The notes under the pieces are model-generated. The model saw only the letters and a list, made by a program, of their open reading frames with translations, ran no database searches and had not been told where the DNA came from. DNA of 58,018 nt from Chromera velia (lineage: Eukaryota; Sar; Chromeraceae): the NCBI GenBank assembly GCA_018398765.1, contig JAHBMJ010004463.1, forward strand, positions 102,490-160,507. Direction: 5' to 3'. The position numbers were made by a program, and so were the translations under genes. Numbering within the stretch: position 1 is the stretch's first letter; every line of letters starts with the position of its first letter. Below are positions 47,683 through 58,018 of the stretch, piece after piece.

Positions 47683-49394
47683 GACAGTGTCTGTCTGTTC
47701 TTTCTTTCTTTTTGTCTCTTATGTACTTGAAAAAAAGAAGGGACAAGAAAAAACATTTTTTCTGTCCGTCTGTCTGTCTGTCTATCTGTCTGTCTGTCTA
47801 TCTATCTGTCTGTCTGTCCCACCCGAACGGGAGAAAGAAATGCAAAGAGACGATCAAAGCAAGAACAGAAGCAGCAGCAATTCCCCCACCTCCTCCCGCT
47901 ACCCCCGCCCCCGCCCCCGCCCCACCTCTTCCCTCTTCATCGGCCTCCTCATCCCCTTCAGACCCCCCTCCACAGGCTCCTCTTCCTTCGTCGTCCCTTC
48001 ACGCCTCCTCTTCTTCCTCCTCCTCCTCCTCCTCAGCAATCCCAGCAGTAAACGCAGAACCTCCAGCCCACCCCCCAGCCCATCCTCCAGCCGTTTCGGT
48101 ATCTTCATCTCCTTCAGCCATTTCGGTTGCTTCATCTTCTTCGGAACCCCCTCCTCCTCCCCCTCTCCCGCCCGCCTCTCCGCAACAACCCCCTTGGAGA
48201 AGATCGTTACCAGGAAAGTCAAGAAGATTGCACAGAATAGATGAGAACAGTTCCAGTTCCAGTGCAGCCGCCCTTGCCGAACCCTTTCGAGCTCCCGCCC
48301 CCATCCCGGTCTCTACAGACCAACAACATCAAGACGCACACTCCCAAGAAGGGATGGAGGGGGAGCTCCCATCCCCCATCATACCTGGATCCGCCCCTTC
48401 CTTTTCACCCCACAGCGAGCGCGCAAACAATGGGTCCACGTATGACTCACCGTCAGAGCAGGAGTCCTGAGGAGAGAGAAGAGGTTTTAGAGAAGGTTCA
48501 AGGCCCAACTGAGCACCGTCGCTCCTTTGGTATGGGACTTTGGAGAGTTTCGTTACCGCCGAAAGAGTCCTCCCGCAAGATATGAAGACACAGCATCAGA
48601 AGAAATCCCCCTCCGCAGGGACGCCCCCCCACCTCCCCACCTCTGTCTAAAGAACATGACGGTGCCGGTCCCCACGTGCACTTTTCTTTTTTCGTTTTGT
48701 TGTCATTTTTAATTTTTGTTGGTTTTTCTTGCCTTGTTTTCTTTTCTTCTCTTTTTTGTCTTGAGTGGAAGCAGCAGAGGAGTAGCAAGTGAAACCAGTG
48801 ATCAAGTGAAAGTCTGTGGGGAGGTGGAGAGGCAAGGGGCGCTTAACTCTCACCTTTCGGGCCCCCTGCCCACTTTGTCTGAGTTGTCGTGATATTCTTT
48901 TGTCTTTGTTGCTTTCTTTCTTTTTGTCGATTGTGTTCATGAAGAAAAGAAGGGAGAAGAAGAAAGATATAGTCTGTTTGTCTGTCTGTCTGTCCGTTTG
49001 GTCTATTGTGTTCGTGAAGAAAAGAAGGGAGAAGAAGAAACATACAGTCTGTCCGTCGGTCCGTCTGTCCGTCTGTCCGTGTGTTCGCCTTTCCGTCTGT
49101 CCGTCTGTTCGTCTGTCCGTCTGTCCGTCTGCCTGTTCGTCTGTCTGCCTCTCTCCTCAAACAGAGAAATCGATGTTTTCACTGAATCGTTTGTGCTCTG
49201 CTTTTGACTGAATCGTTTGTGATCCCGGGGCCCCTGTCTTCATGCTCGAACCGCTCTTTCCTTTTCTCTTTTGATATGCAGCAAGATCCAAATGAGTACG
49301 CCCCGTTTGAGAAAACCGAGACGGAAAAGGACATCGAGGGTCAGTAGCTATGATGACAACATAGCCCTCTTCCCTAGCCTCTTCCCTTCTCTCT

Positions 49395-49458
<64 letters not shown>

Positions 49459-50026
49459 CACTGTGTGACCTAGTTTGCATGCATATGATAGAGACTCAAT
49501 TGACTGGTTGGTCTTTTCCTCCTGTTGGTTGGTTGGTTCGGCTTCTACTTCAAAGAACAGATACAGAGGAAGCCTTTGAATACAACACATCCGCAATCAA
49601 TTTTGGCCACCTGCAGAGGCGAGAGACAAGCTCGAGAGAGTGATGGAGGAGGCAGTAGAGGACTTTGTGAAGGCAGTTAGAAGGGGTTGGGCAGGTCACC
49701 TGTCCATGAATGACTGCGTGATGAGAGCGTCTCTTCTTTCATGTTAATTGTCTAGGTCAAATGTGGCTGCGCATCTCTCACCGTTTGGTCAACCGGTCTC
49801 TCTGTCTTGCTTGTGACGCAACGCTCCATCATTCCTTGCTGTGCCCTTTACAGCCGTCTCGTACTTCCACTCCTCTGTTTTCTCTGCTCCTTTTCCTTTG
49901 ATGTCTTCCTTCCCTTCTCATTTATCTGTGTCCAATGCATGGCACCGAATCGACCCAGAACTGGGATCGATCAGTAACCCCTTTGTGAGTGTTCCCCTCT
50001 TGACGGCACCAGGTATGAACCTCCCA

Positions 50027-50104
<78 letters not shown>

Positions 50105-50911
50105 CACTGTGCGTGTGCATGTGCGTGCATGGCGGCGGTTCTCTTCTGTTTTTTTGTCTACGTCTACAGCCAAGAAAGAAGGCAGCTTCAAGATTGCAGA
50201 GGGCAAAGCGCAAACGAAGGGAAATCGACGACGTCGGTCACCTGTGCCCTCTCCTTCCACACGCATCCACCCACACATGCCACCCTCGCAATCCTTTTCC
50301 TTGCCTTGTCTCCGTTAGGGCATGCGGCCGGCCAGTGTGCATATGCGTGGGTTTGCAGGTTGCATGTGTGTGCAGGTTGCAGGGTGTGATGGTGGAATCT
50401 TCTTGGCCTGTCGTGGAACTTTGGCGGTCGTCCGGTCAGTGCTGTGTCGTTCCCTCTTCTGCTGCCCTGATTTGGTCTTTTCTATGAAAGTTCGACGGGC
50501 TTTGACCCACGGCTTGCGCTGGTCCACCATTTTGCGCCGCCCACTTTCATAGATGCGAGCACGCTTGCGTGCGTCGGGGTTTTGGTTGGAAAGACCCACC
50601 TGGGACAGGTGGGTTCGGTCTCCTGGTTCTTTTTGTTTTTTGGCAATCGCGTTGAAAGACGGAAAAGTTTATCATGTTTGGTTGAAAGCTTCGCCCGTCT
50701 GTGATGCATGCGCCCCCCTCTCAATTGACTGCATGTGTAAGAAATAAGGAAGGGGAAGGATAAAGTGCCTGCTTTACGGTTCTTTTTGTCCTCTCCTGCC
50801 TTGCCTCTGTCTTTCCTCTTCTCTCCTGCTTGCTTGCATGCAGACTTTGTAGAGATGACTCGCGGCACCCCATCACACCCTGCTGACCTCAACGCGGCCA
50901 ACCCTGCTTAA
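46268..50911 (+). CDS. Unrecognised multi-exon gene
   Basis: Exons that look coding and keep phase: 46268-46297 (MAPEEAASKN), 46789-46851 (AEEAELEYRKILNLFSD), 47320-47364 or -47379 (KNKVIVIGGLK), 48491-48662 (WDFGEFRYRRKSPPARYED), 49282-49339 (DPNEYAPFEKTETEK), 49561 onward (DTEEAFEYNTSAINFGHLQ), 50169 to about 50231 (KKEGSFKIAEGKAQTKGNRR) and 50844-50911 (FVEMTRGTPSHPADL). A Pro/Ser/Ala-rich open stretch at about 47870-48463 is probably an exon too, but its frame cannot be joined to 48491 as written, so either an exon border or a base is wrong. The protein is hydrophilic with acidic and basic patches, no signal peptide and no domain I know. Introns carry (CT)n(GT)n and CTGT tracts. The start could be further upstream, as the frame is open from 45800. 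Confidence 0.5.
47526..47612. repeat. (CT)n(GT)n(GA)n compound microsatellite
   Basis: On the sense strand of the unknown gene. CTGT tetranucleotide tracts follow at 47649-47685 and 47763-47818. Confidence 0.95.
48932..49155. repeat. Purine block plus CTGT/CCGT array, tandem duplicated
   Basis: 'ttgtgttcatgaagaaaaga' followed by an AG-rich block and 'atatagtctgt' occurs at 48932 and again about 73 bp later with few changes. A long CTGT/CCGT array to 49155 follows. Intron of the unknown gene. Confidence 0.85.
49395..49457. repeat. (CT)n(GT)n compound microsatellite
   Basis: In the intron 49340-49560 of the unknown gene, CT block first and GT block second on the sense strand. Confidence 0.95.
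50031..50102. repeat. (CT)n(GT)n compound microsatellite
   Basis: In the intron before the exon at 50169. Same block order as at 49395 and 34677. Confidence 0.95.
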
Positions 50912-51734
50912 ATAATAATGATGCATAACTGCATGCTGCTGTGTATCCCTGCTTGATCATCCTGCCTGATCGAATGTGCATTCGTTTCCACGTGCACTTT
51001 GATACTTCCTGAGTGGCCAATCAGTCCTCGCTGTTGAGTCTGTCTTTTTCGATCTGTTGTTCCTTCAGGCCCTGCTTCCTCCAACCACCATTCACCCTCC
51101 TCCTGTCAACTTGAATACATATACTGCATGTCTCACCGAGCGGACAGTGATGGCCGATCCACCTTTTCTGGTGCCTGCAGAGAATGGACAGGGACGGCGG
51201 TAGATGGGGGGGTGCGAACTTTCAAGGTGGATGCAGAGTCAGGAGGTTGGAACAGAGGAGTGAAGCTGGAGTGAAGCAGTGAGGCGGGAGGGAAGCACTG
51301 CGGCAGGAATGACGCGATCGGACCTGTTCTTTCACTCAGGAACTCATGAAGCACTCAGTCATCCTCCCATTTATGAACCTGTCATAATATGTCCACTGTG
51401 ACTTGCTGAAATTCCACTCCCGGTTCTGTATCCTCCAATTAATCCCGCGGCGTTCTAGACAAGAACTTCAAGGTCCTTGTCCGCATCTCTTGTCCCTCCT
51501 GTTGGCGAAGATGGTGGAAGATCAACCGCAAGCCTGCATCCCAAACTCGATTAGTTGGGATCCTTCTGTAAGCCACCCAAGCAAGAACGAACCAAGAAGC
51601 GGCAATCCTGAAATGTAACGAGCGGACGGATGCTGCATATATACATCGCTTTGGAAATGTCTGACCTTGGCCTATTTACATATGAATACAAATCTGCAAA
51701 GTCTATCTTTCTTGCATGCAAAGGCTTGCTGCCA
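50912..51734. other. Intergenic DNA
   Basis: 3' flank of the unknown gene. Open frames at 51133-51354 (-) and 51403-51618 (+) have no recognisable domain. No RNA gene is seen. Confidence 0.5.
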
Positions 51735-52500
51735 CCAGGGTATCCAATTAGGTTTTAACCTAACCTAACCTAACCTTGAAGTCAAAAAAACCTAGATTAG
51801 GTTACTAACCTAAGTTCAAGTTATTAACCTAAATTGCAAGGATACGATTCTTACAAGTATGAAATATGATCATATGAAGTGATATCCTAGCTGCCACCAG
51901 GGTATTCAATTAGGTTTTAACCTAACCTAACCTAACCTTGAAGTTAAAAAAACCTAGGTTCAAGTTACTAACCTAGGTTTAAGTTATTAACCTAAATTGT
52001 AAGGATGCGATTCTTACAGGTATGAAATAGGATCATATGAAGTGGTATCCTAGGTGATCTCATAATTTTATGCCTAGTTTTATACATATTTTTACAGCGT
52101 TATATTAAGTCGGGATAGGTAAAACACTTTTTTAATTGAAGATAAATATTTAAAGTGTGTTCATTTTGTGTTGTTTGTGATTGAAAAATGATATTTAAAA
52201 TTAAACTTGATTCAACATGACATTCAAAAAGTTGATTTTTATTAGTCTACTTAGTGTGAAAGTCAGTTTTTAAATGAAAAACAAGAGGAAAAACATTATT
52301 TTTACAGCATGGAAATTATATGTATAAACTTCATTTTGTAGTCTGTGCTATCCATAATCGTTTGAGTAGGTTTCTAACCTAAACCTAACCTAAAACCTAA
52401 ACTAACCTTAACCTAAGCCTCTTAACCTAACCCAACCTAACCTAACCTATTCTAACTCTATATAACCCTAGTTCTAACCTAACCTAATTGGATACCCTGG
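51735..52500. mobile_element. 766-bp TIR element with CCTAA (TTAGG-like) subrepeats
   Basis: Perfect 20-bp terminal inverted repeats: 51735-51754 begins CCAGGGTATCCAATTAGG, and 52481-52500 is its exact reverse complement. Just inside both ends are CCTAA arrays. The first ~163 bp is repeated inside the element (from about 51898, beginning ccagggtattcaattagg). The interior is AT-rich without an ORF. No clear target-site duplication. The appearance is that of a non-autonomous DNA transposon. Confidence 0.8.
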
Positions 52501-53060
52501 TTGCCATACCAAAAGATATGGACTGACTGTTCATCTGATTTCATCTGGTCTTACCTGATCTGTACTCCGTTCTTTCACTCAACAGTCAGCAAACGAGGCA
52601 CAAAAGGAGCTACTTTGCTGAACTTGTATATCGATATACTAAATAAACGGCAAATTCATTGGATAAACGGGCAGGGGCCACGGCCTTATCCCCGGAATTT
52701 GGTCCGCAAAAGCGCTATTTTCTTGAACCTTTTCCTGCAGTGGACTTGCACACAAATAACGATCCAGACCACATAAAATGAAACCGCCTTACACAAATTT
52801 TATATATAGTGGTCTTTAGATCTAGTTTTAGGTATAGCATGGTGTTTTAAGCTTCGCAAATAGTGGTCTGAGTGCTGAGATCAGCTTTTTTTTTAGCCTT
52901 AGTAGAGTCCCTTACTAGGATGGTGACCAAACGCCTAGCCAAACGCTAATCATTGAAGCACATGTTGTGCTGCGCGGTGGTTATCTGCACGGCATGCAAA
53001 TTTTTAGTGTAGTGGCCCAGGGGGGGTCAAAAGCCCCGTGCTTGACGTCCATCGAGACTC
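52501..53060. other. Spacer
   Basis: A short open frame at 52501-52776 (+) without recognisable content, then AT-rich sequence. Nothing else is seen. Confidence 0.5.
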
Positions 53061-53489
53061 TTGATGAAGTTATAGGCTAGAGGATCGCCTACAACGTTCT
53101 AGATATACATCATTTACACAGCCTCCACACACATAGTAATTCTGTTGTTCAAACAGTGCCTCTCAGACCGTCTACTCAGACATCGAATCATATAGATTCG
53201 TACTTGAGCCTAAAAAACGTTGCATGGAAGCATGTGTTGCGCATACATGCATTTTCTGAAAAAATCAGTGCAGTTATGCGTGCGAAGCACTTATGTCTTA
53301 CGGGCCCGCGTCTTTTCTCACAGTGGGTGCTTAGATGCCGCCACGCTTATGCCCTGCCCGGATTCTTGCTTTCACCCTAGCTGAACACACGATTGCGGTT
53401 CGATCTGATTGAAGATTTCTGTCTGTGTCTTTCATCCACATTCAGGCCTTCCTTTCCCTACTGCTCCAAAGCACACGTTTCCATCAAGT
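53061..53489. repeat. Direct repeat B, copy 1
   Basis: Starts ttgatgaagttataggctag. It matches 54267-54652 with scattered substitutions and about 43 bp of extra sequence, mainly near 53250-53310. Confidence 0.85.
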
Positions 53490-54266
53490 CGGTCTTTCTT
53501 TTTTCGCGCGGAACGCCGCACTTGACTCCCAGTCTCTAGCTGTTTCTCTATCATCTCTTTCTCTCTTTCTTTCCCTGACATGATTTATATACTAGTGTAG
53601 AAGAATGAGGTGTAAAATCGGAATCTCGAGTTCTCTTTTAGTTTTCTTTCTCTGACTTGCACTAATTCCTGGCTGTCTGATTCTTTCTCAGATAGGCAAG
53701 CTCGTCAGGCCACCATGTACAGCTATGAATCAGATTTCCTTGGTTTCGCACTGTCGTGTATCAAGCCAGATTCCCTGCCCTTTTCTGTTGAGTTGCTACC
53801 TGAGTCGGTTCGTCTCAGACGGTCACCTCCCATTCCTCAGTTTCTTCACTTCAGAAGACGTACTAAAAGATGTTACCTCGTTTTCCTTTCTGCCTTTCAA
53901 TCAACTGCCGTTCCTTTACTGATCTGTCCGTTCATAACATACCTCGTCCGATCTCATCACATGTGTCTGACCTTTCCTTTACGTCTCCTCGATCTCTTCC
54001 CCATCTCGATCATCTTTCTTTTCTCTCTTTTCTCAGACCTGACCTCTCCTTGCCTTCCTATCTCTCTCCCCCCTTCACATTGCCTCCTTCGAACGCCAGA
54101 TCTTCTTGTTGTGTGAAGCCCTCTCCTACTCCATCATCGCTCGTACGTGTTGTTCGACATGGGGCAACACACATCCCTATCTTCCAGACTCCCTCGCAGT
54201 CACGTTCCGCTCTGTAGCTACAAGTGACCTCCTCGCTCTCGACTCAAACGCTTTCNCGCGTCACCA
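53490..54266. other. Pyrimidine-rich segment between direct repeats B, ending at a single N
   Basis: Holds a 133-codon open frame (53715-54116, +) that is Ser/Pro/Leu-rich and looks like low-complexity CT-rich DNA. A lone N is at 54256. Confidence 0.5.
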
Positions 54267-54652
54267 TTGATGAAGTTATAGGCTAGAGGATCGCCTACAA
54301 CTTTCTAGATCTACATCATTCACACACCTTCCACACACATAGTAATTCTGTTGTTCAAACAGTGCCTCTCAGAACGTCTACTCAGACATCGAATCATATA
54401 GATTCGTACTTGAGCCTGAAAAACGTTGCATGGAAACATGTCTTGCGCATGCATAAAAATCAATGCAGTTACGGTCTTTTCTCACAGTGGGTGCTCAGAT
54501 GCCGCCACGCCTATGCCCTGCCCGGATTTTTGCTTTCACCCTAGCTGAACACACGATTGCGGTTCGATCTGATTGAAAATTTCCGTCTGTATCTTTCATC
54601 CACATTCGGGCCTTCCTTTCCCTACTGCTTCAAAGCACACGTTTCTATCAGG
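54267..54652. repeat. Direct repeat B, copy 2
   Basis: Same orientation as copy 1, starting 11 bp after the lone N at 54256. Confidence 0.85.
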
Positions 54653-55561
54653 TCTGCACATCTAAGTATACCCCCCGGCCCCGGGAGTTCAAAGCTTCAT
54701 CTAGGGTTTAATCTAATAAAAAATTGAAAGAAAAAAAAAAAAATTCAGAATCTGAAACAGTTACAAATCTTTCTTTCTTGTTTAAAGAAAAAAAAAAATC
54801 ATCGTACTTCTTTAAATAAACAATAAAAGATAAAAGAACTAGAGACCTAAAAGAGAGCGAATATGCACACTACCCGCTAGAGGCAGGTCATCCTGTCAGA
54901 GCTCTTGATGGAAAGTCTGTGTTTAAAGGGACAGATCGCTAGATCAACTCACGAATCAATTTGGCAAGATCTGATCTCAACAAGACCTGGCATACACTCG
55001 GAAAATGACATGCGCGCGAATGCACGCGGCGATCAATCGAATTCGCATGGAAGCGATTACCTCGCGGCTGGCCTTGGACGCTCGGCCCGGTGGGTCCAGA
55101 CGTGCAAATCACGGCCCACAACAGGCTGGGACCCTATAGTTCAACTCCCCCCCTCGATTACGTTTCTGTACAAAGAGAACGAGTTCGAAACACAAGAGAG
55201 AAAAACAAAGAGAAGAAACAGCCGCTTGCTTTAACTAACTGCGCTTCGAAGGCTTCAACCCCCCTGCTCTTGCCTTAAGTTCTCAACAGGGATCAAATGA
55301 AAGCAAATATCATGGAGAAAGAGCGGAATTACATAGTGTGACTTTCTATGTACAACAGACCGATTATCTTTAAAGGTGGAATTACACCAATGCAAGCAAC
55401 CAATCATCTTCAAAGGCGGAATGACAGTCACACACACTGCATGCATAAAAGTAACTAGTCATCTTTCATTCCAATGTCATTGGATTGATGCGTGTTCAAT
55501 TTTCGATCCTTTCGGATCCTTTCCTGAGGAACAAGGCGCATGCAAAGGAAAGAAAAGAAAT
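54653..55561. other. Spacer with a short ORF
   Basis: A-rich 54.7-54.85 kb. A 109-codon plus ORF (54905-55234) with normal composition but no recognised domain. I do not call it a gene. Confidence 0.4.
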
Positions 55562-56020
55562 TCATGTGTAGTTTGCAAAGCGAGCCATCCATGCTTCCTG
55601 ATCGGCAGGGTTCGACATATCGAAAATCCGACGCTCTTTTTGCTGCCCCCCCTCTGTCTTCTTAGTATCTGTTTTACCCTCGACAGCTGGAGCATCTTCC
55701 TCCAGCTCTGCGTCGGAGTATTCTATGATTGGCAAAGTTAACTCTGGATCTAGGCAGGAGACTGCTCAAACATCATATCAACAAAGCCGCCACCATAGCA
55801 AATAGCCTCGTTGGTTTCTGTTTCACAGGATGTAACTGCCATTCTCACTTTCTCCTGGGTCATCTGTGCTGTCTCTCTGCTGCTGTCCCCTTCTTTCTTA
55901 TCTTCTTGTATCTTCAACATCGCGGAAGCGATGCTGTCGATGTCAGCCTTGGAGAGAGACTGTCCCCTTTTCTGGCCTGAAGACTGGGAAGAGTGGTTTT
56001 GCTGTTTATCATCAGACTCT

Positions 56021-57689
56021 CTAATGAATTGGGAGTTGAATTGGGTGTCGAATTGGTAGTAATACCAATTTTTTACCGCCAGTAACTCCCAATTTTGAAA
56101 AATTAGTACCTAGTCTAGTGAAAGAAGTACATGGAGTTTGAAGCTAAAATTTTGTGTACGGCCTAGACAGGGGCTTACTAGTCTCTAGCCATAGTCATTA
56201 GACTCTAATTCATTACTAGGAATAAATTCTATGAATACTTAGAGTCACCTAAAAATTGGGAGTTATCAATTTTTAAATAGGAATTTTTTAGGACCGCCGA
56301 AAAAAAAATTGGTAGTACAAAAAAAAAAATAGGACTCAACTTGAAACTTTTGTTTTGTATGTCATAGTGCATCGCTAACATAATGCAAAACAGACAGTGG
56401 ATAGCTCTACACAAGCTGCACGTACCAGTACAAAAAACATAGTGAAAATCGATCCAATTAACCATGCATGTAAGCCTACCAGAATTCATAATCCCTCCAT
56501 ATACCGGACAGTGACTGCTAATCTTTGTTCAGATCATGCCCCTCTCTCCCAAACATCTCCCACAGACGCCTCAAATGGAGATTATATTCCTTCTTCTTCT
56601 CCTTTGACAAATTTTGGGGGGGGACAACATGAGTGTACTAAAAAACGACCAAGGAATCATCTGGGAAAATTCTGATGTCTGCTTTTTTTCTGTGATCCCC
56701 TACTCAGTGGCTGCCCCCTACTCAATGGGTCCGAGGGATTCCGAGAAACAATAGAAAGATTAAATTGGGGGTTGCAGATGTCAGACACGTTTTCCCTCGC
56801 GTAGTTGAGTTCATGGAAAAAAGATGCCCGGACATTTTTGTTGCAGAGAACCCTCCTGCTTGTTCTTTTTACTTGCATTCGTGGATCCTTTCCACGTTGA
56901 CAGGTTCAATCACGGATGAGAAACTTGCAGAGCTGAAGACGGTGATAAAGACTTGGCAAGACCTTTTTTGCAAGTCTTATGGGTGGGCAGTGACCGGTGG
57001 TCCCGAAGACTCACTTCTACTCGCACTTCCCGATGTGGATCCGCCGGTTTGGGGGGTTGAACACAGCGAAATGCTACGGCTTTGAATCGTATCATAAGAA
57101 GGTTTACAAACGTTTTATCCTACAGGGGGGACGTTATTCATATAATCGTTTTATTTTGGAAGATCTGGTTTTTGCATGGTTATGCAAGAGAAAGAAAGCC
57201 ATGCAAGCATATTTTTCTGATGTGTTATGCCGAGAGGGACTTTGAGCATAAATAACATTATAAAACTATACAAAACTTATGGATTTATGAAGTTCTGTGC
57301 AGCCGCAACACTGTTCTATTACAGCGTTCTTTCTTTCCACATATATTTTACTTTCTAGGAGAAGTTATAAAATTGGTCTTCCCAAAAAAAAAATTGGGTG
57401 TTGATTTTCTTAAAAATTGGTAGTTAGTCCTAAAAAAAAATTGGTAACTCCCAATTTTTAGGTGACTCTAAGCGTTCATAGAATTTGTTCCTAGTAATGA
57501 ATTAGAGTCTAATGACTGCGGCTAAAGACTAGTAAGCCCCTGTCTAGCCCGTACACAAAATTTTAGCTTCAAACTGCATGTACTTCTTTCACTAGACTAG
57601 GTACCAATTTTTTAAAATTGGGAGTTACTGGCGGTAAAAAATTGGTAGTACTACCAATTCGACGCCTAATTCAACTCCCAATTCATTAG
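56021..57689. mobile_element. 1.67-kb element with about 265-bp terminal inverted repeats
   Basis: The left end (56021, ctaatgaattgggagttgaa) is the inverse of the right end (57689). The match continues, with few differences, for about 265 bp (left to about 56290, right from about 57425). The interior holds decayed ORFs at 56397-56675 and 56765-57245. No clear target-site duplication: the flanks are ...cagactct and ggctagct.... Confidence 0.85.
56765..57245 (+). pseudogene. Decayed ORF inside the long-TIR element
   Basis: 56765-57085 reads a compact, normal-composition protein (FPRVVEFMEKRCPDIFV, SWILSTLTGSITDEKLAEL). The next frame continues to 57245 (YHKKVYKRFILQGGRYSYNR, FILEDLVFAWLCKRKKAM), so one frameshift separates them near 57000-57085. 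I cannot see a transposase DDE/D signature. It is the best candidate for the element's own protein. Confidence 0.45.
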
Positions 57690-58018
57690 GGCTAGCTGCT
57701 GCTGCCCTTGGTGGGACTGCTACTGCCTCTGCTGTCGATTCTTCCGGTTGTTGCTTCCTCCAAGGTTCCCGTTGCCTGAACCTTTCATCTTCTCACTCCA
57801 CTTCTGAGAGAAGTCGGTGAGTATTTGGACCCTCTCAGGATCCATTGACTGAATGTCCTTGGAAAGGTCAGTCGTAACAATCAACTGCTCAAGACTGGCG
57901 CCGGAAGACCTACTGGTACTGTCATGTGCCCCGTCCTTGTGGTACTTGGAAACCTCAATCTCCTTCTTCTTCACACTGGTGTCACTGGAGCTGCAAAGAC
58001 GGAGAACTCCAGACAAAA

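Larger units (their letters stand above)
55562..58018 (-). pseudogene. Minus-strand coding sequence split by a TIR element
   Basis: Runs in from the right edge of the window. 58016-57723 encodes a hydrophilic protein (LEQLIVTTDLSKDIQSMD, RVQILTDFSQKW, then Asn/Gln/Gly-rich), with a TAG at 57722-57720 inside a Gln-rich stretch. The frame stays open to the element border at 57690. Beyond the element, 56020 to about 55780 reads as coding again (DDKQQNHSSQSSGQKRGQ, LSKADIDSIASAMLKIQED). After an apparent frameshift near 55750-55790 it continues (LTLPIIEYSDAELEED, FDMSNPADQEAWMARFANYT) to a TGA at 55564-55562. Damage seen: one stop, one insertion, one frameshift. The family is unknown; it may itself be element-derived. 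Confidence 0.6.

Noticed and set aside
51755-52480. Chromosome end or interstitial telomere
   Set aside because: The CCTAA arrays are inverted at the two ends and bounded by perfect TIRs, which fits an element, not a telomere scar.
1-58018. CRISPR arrays, operons, rRNA or tRNA genes
   Set aside because: I found no regular direct repeats with unique spacers, no bacterial gene organisation and no cloverleaf or rRNA signature by eye.

Overview
This is nuclear DNA from a protist with intron-rich genes, most likely a photosynthetic alveolate with a secondary plastid such as Chromera or Vitrella. That is an inference from three things: a tripartite signal/transit/twin-arginine leader on the first gene, many short phase-consistent exons with GT-AG introns full of microsatellites, and a repeat-rich, partly gapped assembly. 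There is no operon structure, and no rRNA, tRNA or CRISPR that I can support.

Layout. (1) 204-6958 (+): a 12-exon gene for a probable thylakoid-targeted protein with two glyoxalase/VOC modules; one internal exon lies in an exact 803-bp tandem duplication joined by a single N. (2) 14211-8017 (-): a many-exon WD40 gene resembling GNB1L/ASA1, tail-to-tail with gene 1. (3) 14603-19052 (+): a complete 12-exon anthranilate phosphoribosyltransferase gene (TrpD), head-to-head with gene 2 across 391 bp. (4) 19.1-30.2 kb: a repeat-rich stretch with decayed element ORFs, two diverged copies of a membrane-like ORF family, hairpin elements with GAA/GAAA loops and direct repeats. (5) 31171-30182 (-): a two-exon EF-hand protein with an N-terminal MGC lipidation motif. 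(6) 32128-35472 (+): a zeta-class/maleylacetoacetate-isomerase-like glutathione transferase with a probable mitochondrial leader, divergent from gene 5. (7) 37-46 kb: AT-rich and repeat DNA, a 400-bp (GT)n tract, a long ORF interrupted only by TAA/TAG codons at glutamine-compatible positions, a hairpin-repeat array, minisatellites and a nested palindrome. (8) 46268-50911 (+): an unrecognised multi-exon gene. (9) 51.7-58.0 kb: two elements with terminal inverted repeats, one built from TTAGG-like subrepeats and one with about 265-bp TIRs that splits a minus-strand coding sequence, plus a divergent direct repeat beside another single N.

The recognisable host genes (VOC protein, GNB1L-like, TrpD, EF-hand, GST, unknown) have unrelated functions. 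The most interesting signals are in the repeat-derived parts: the TAR-only stop pattern, the two TIR elements, the GAA-loop hairpins, the nested palindrome, and a purine-block plus CTGT module that recurs in introns. Exon coordinates were worked out by hand from splice sites and reading phase and have not been checked against transcripts.
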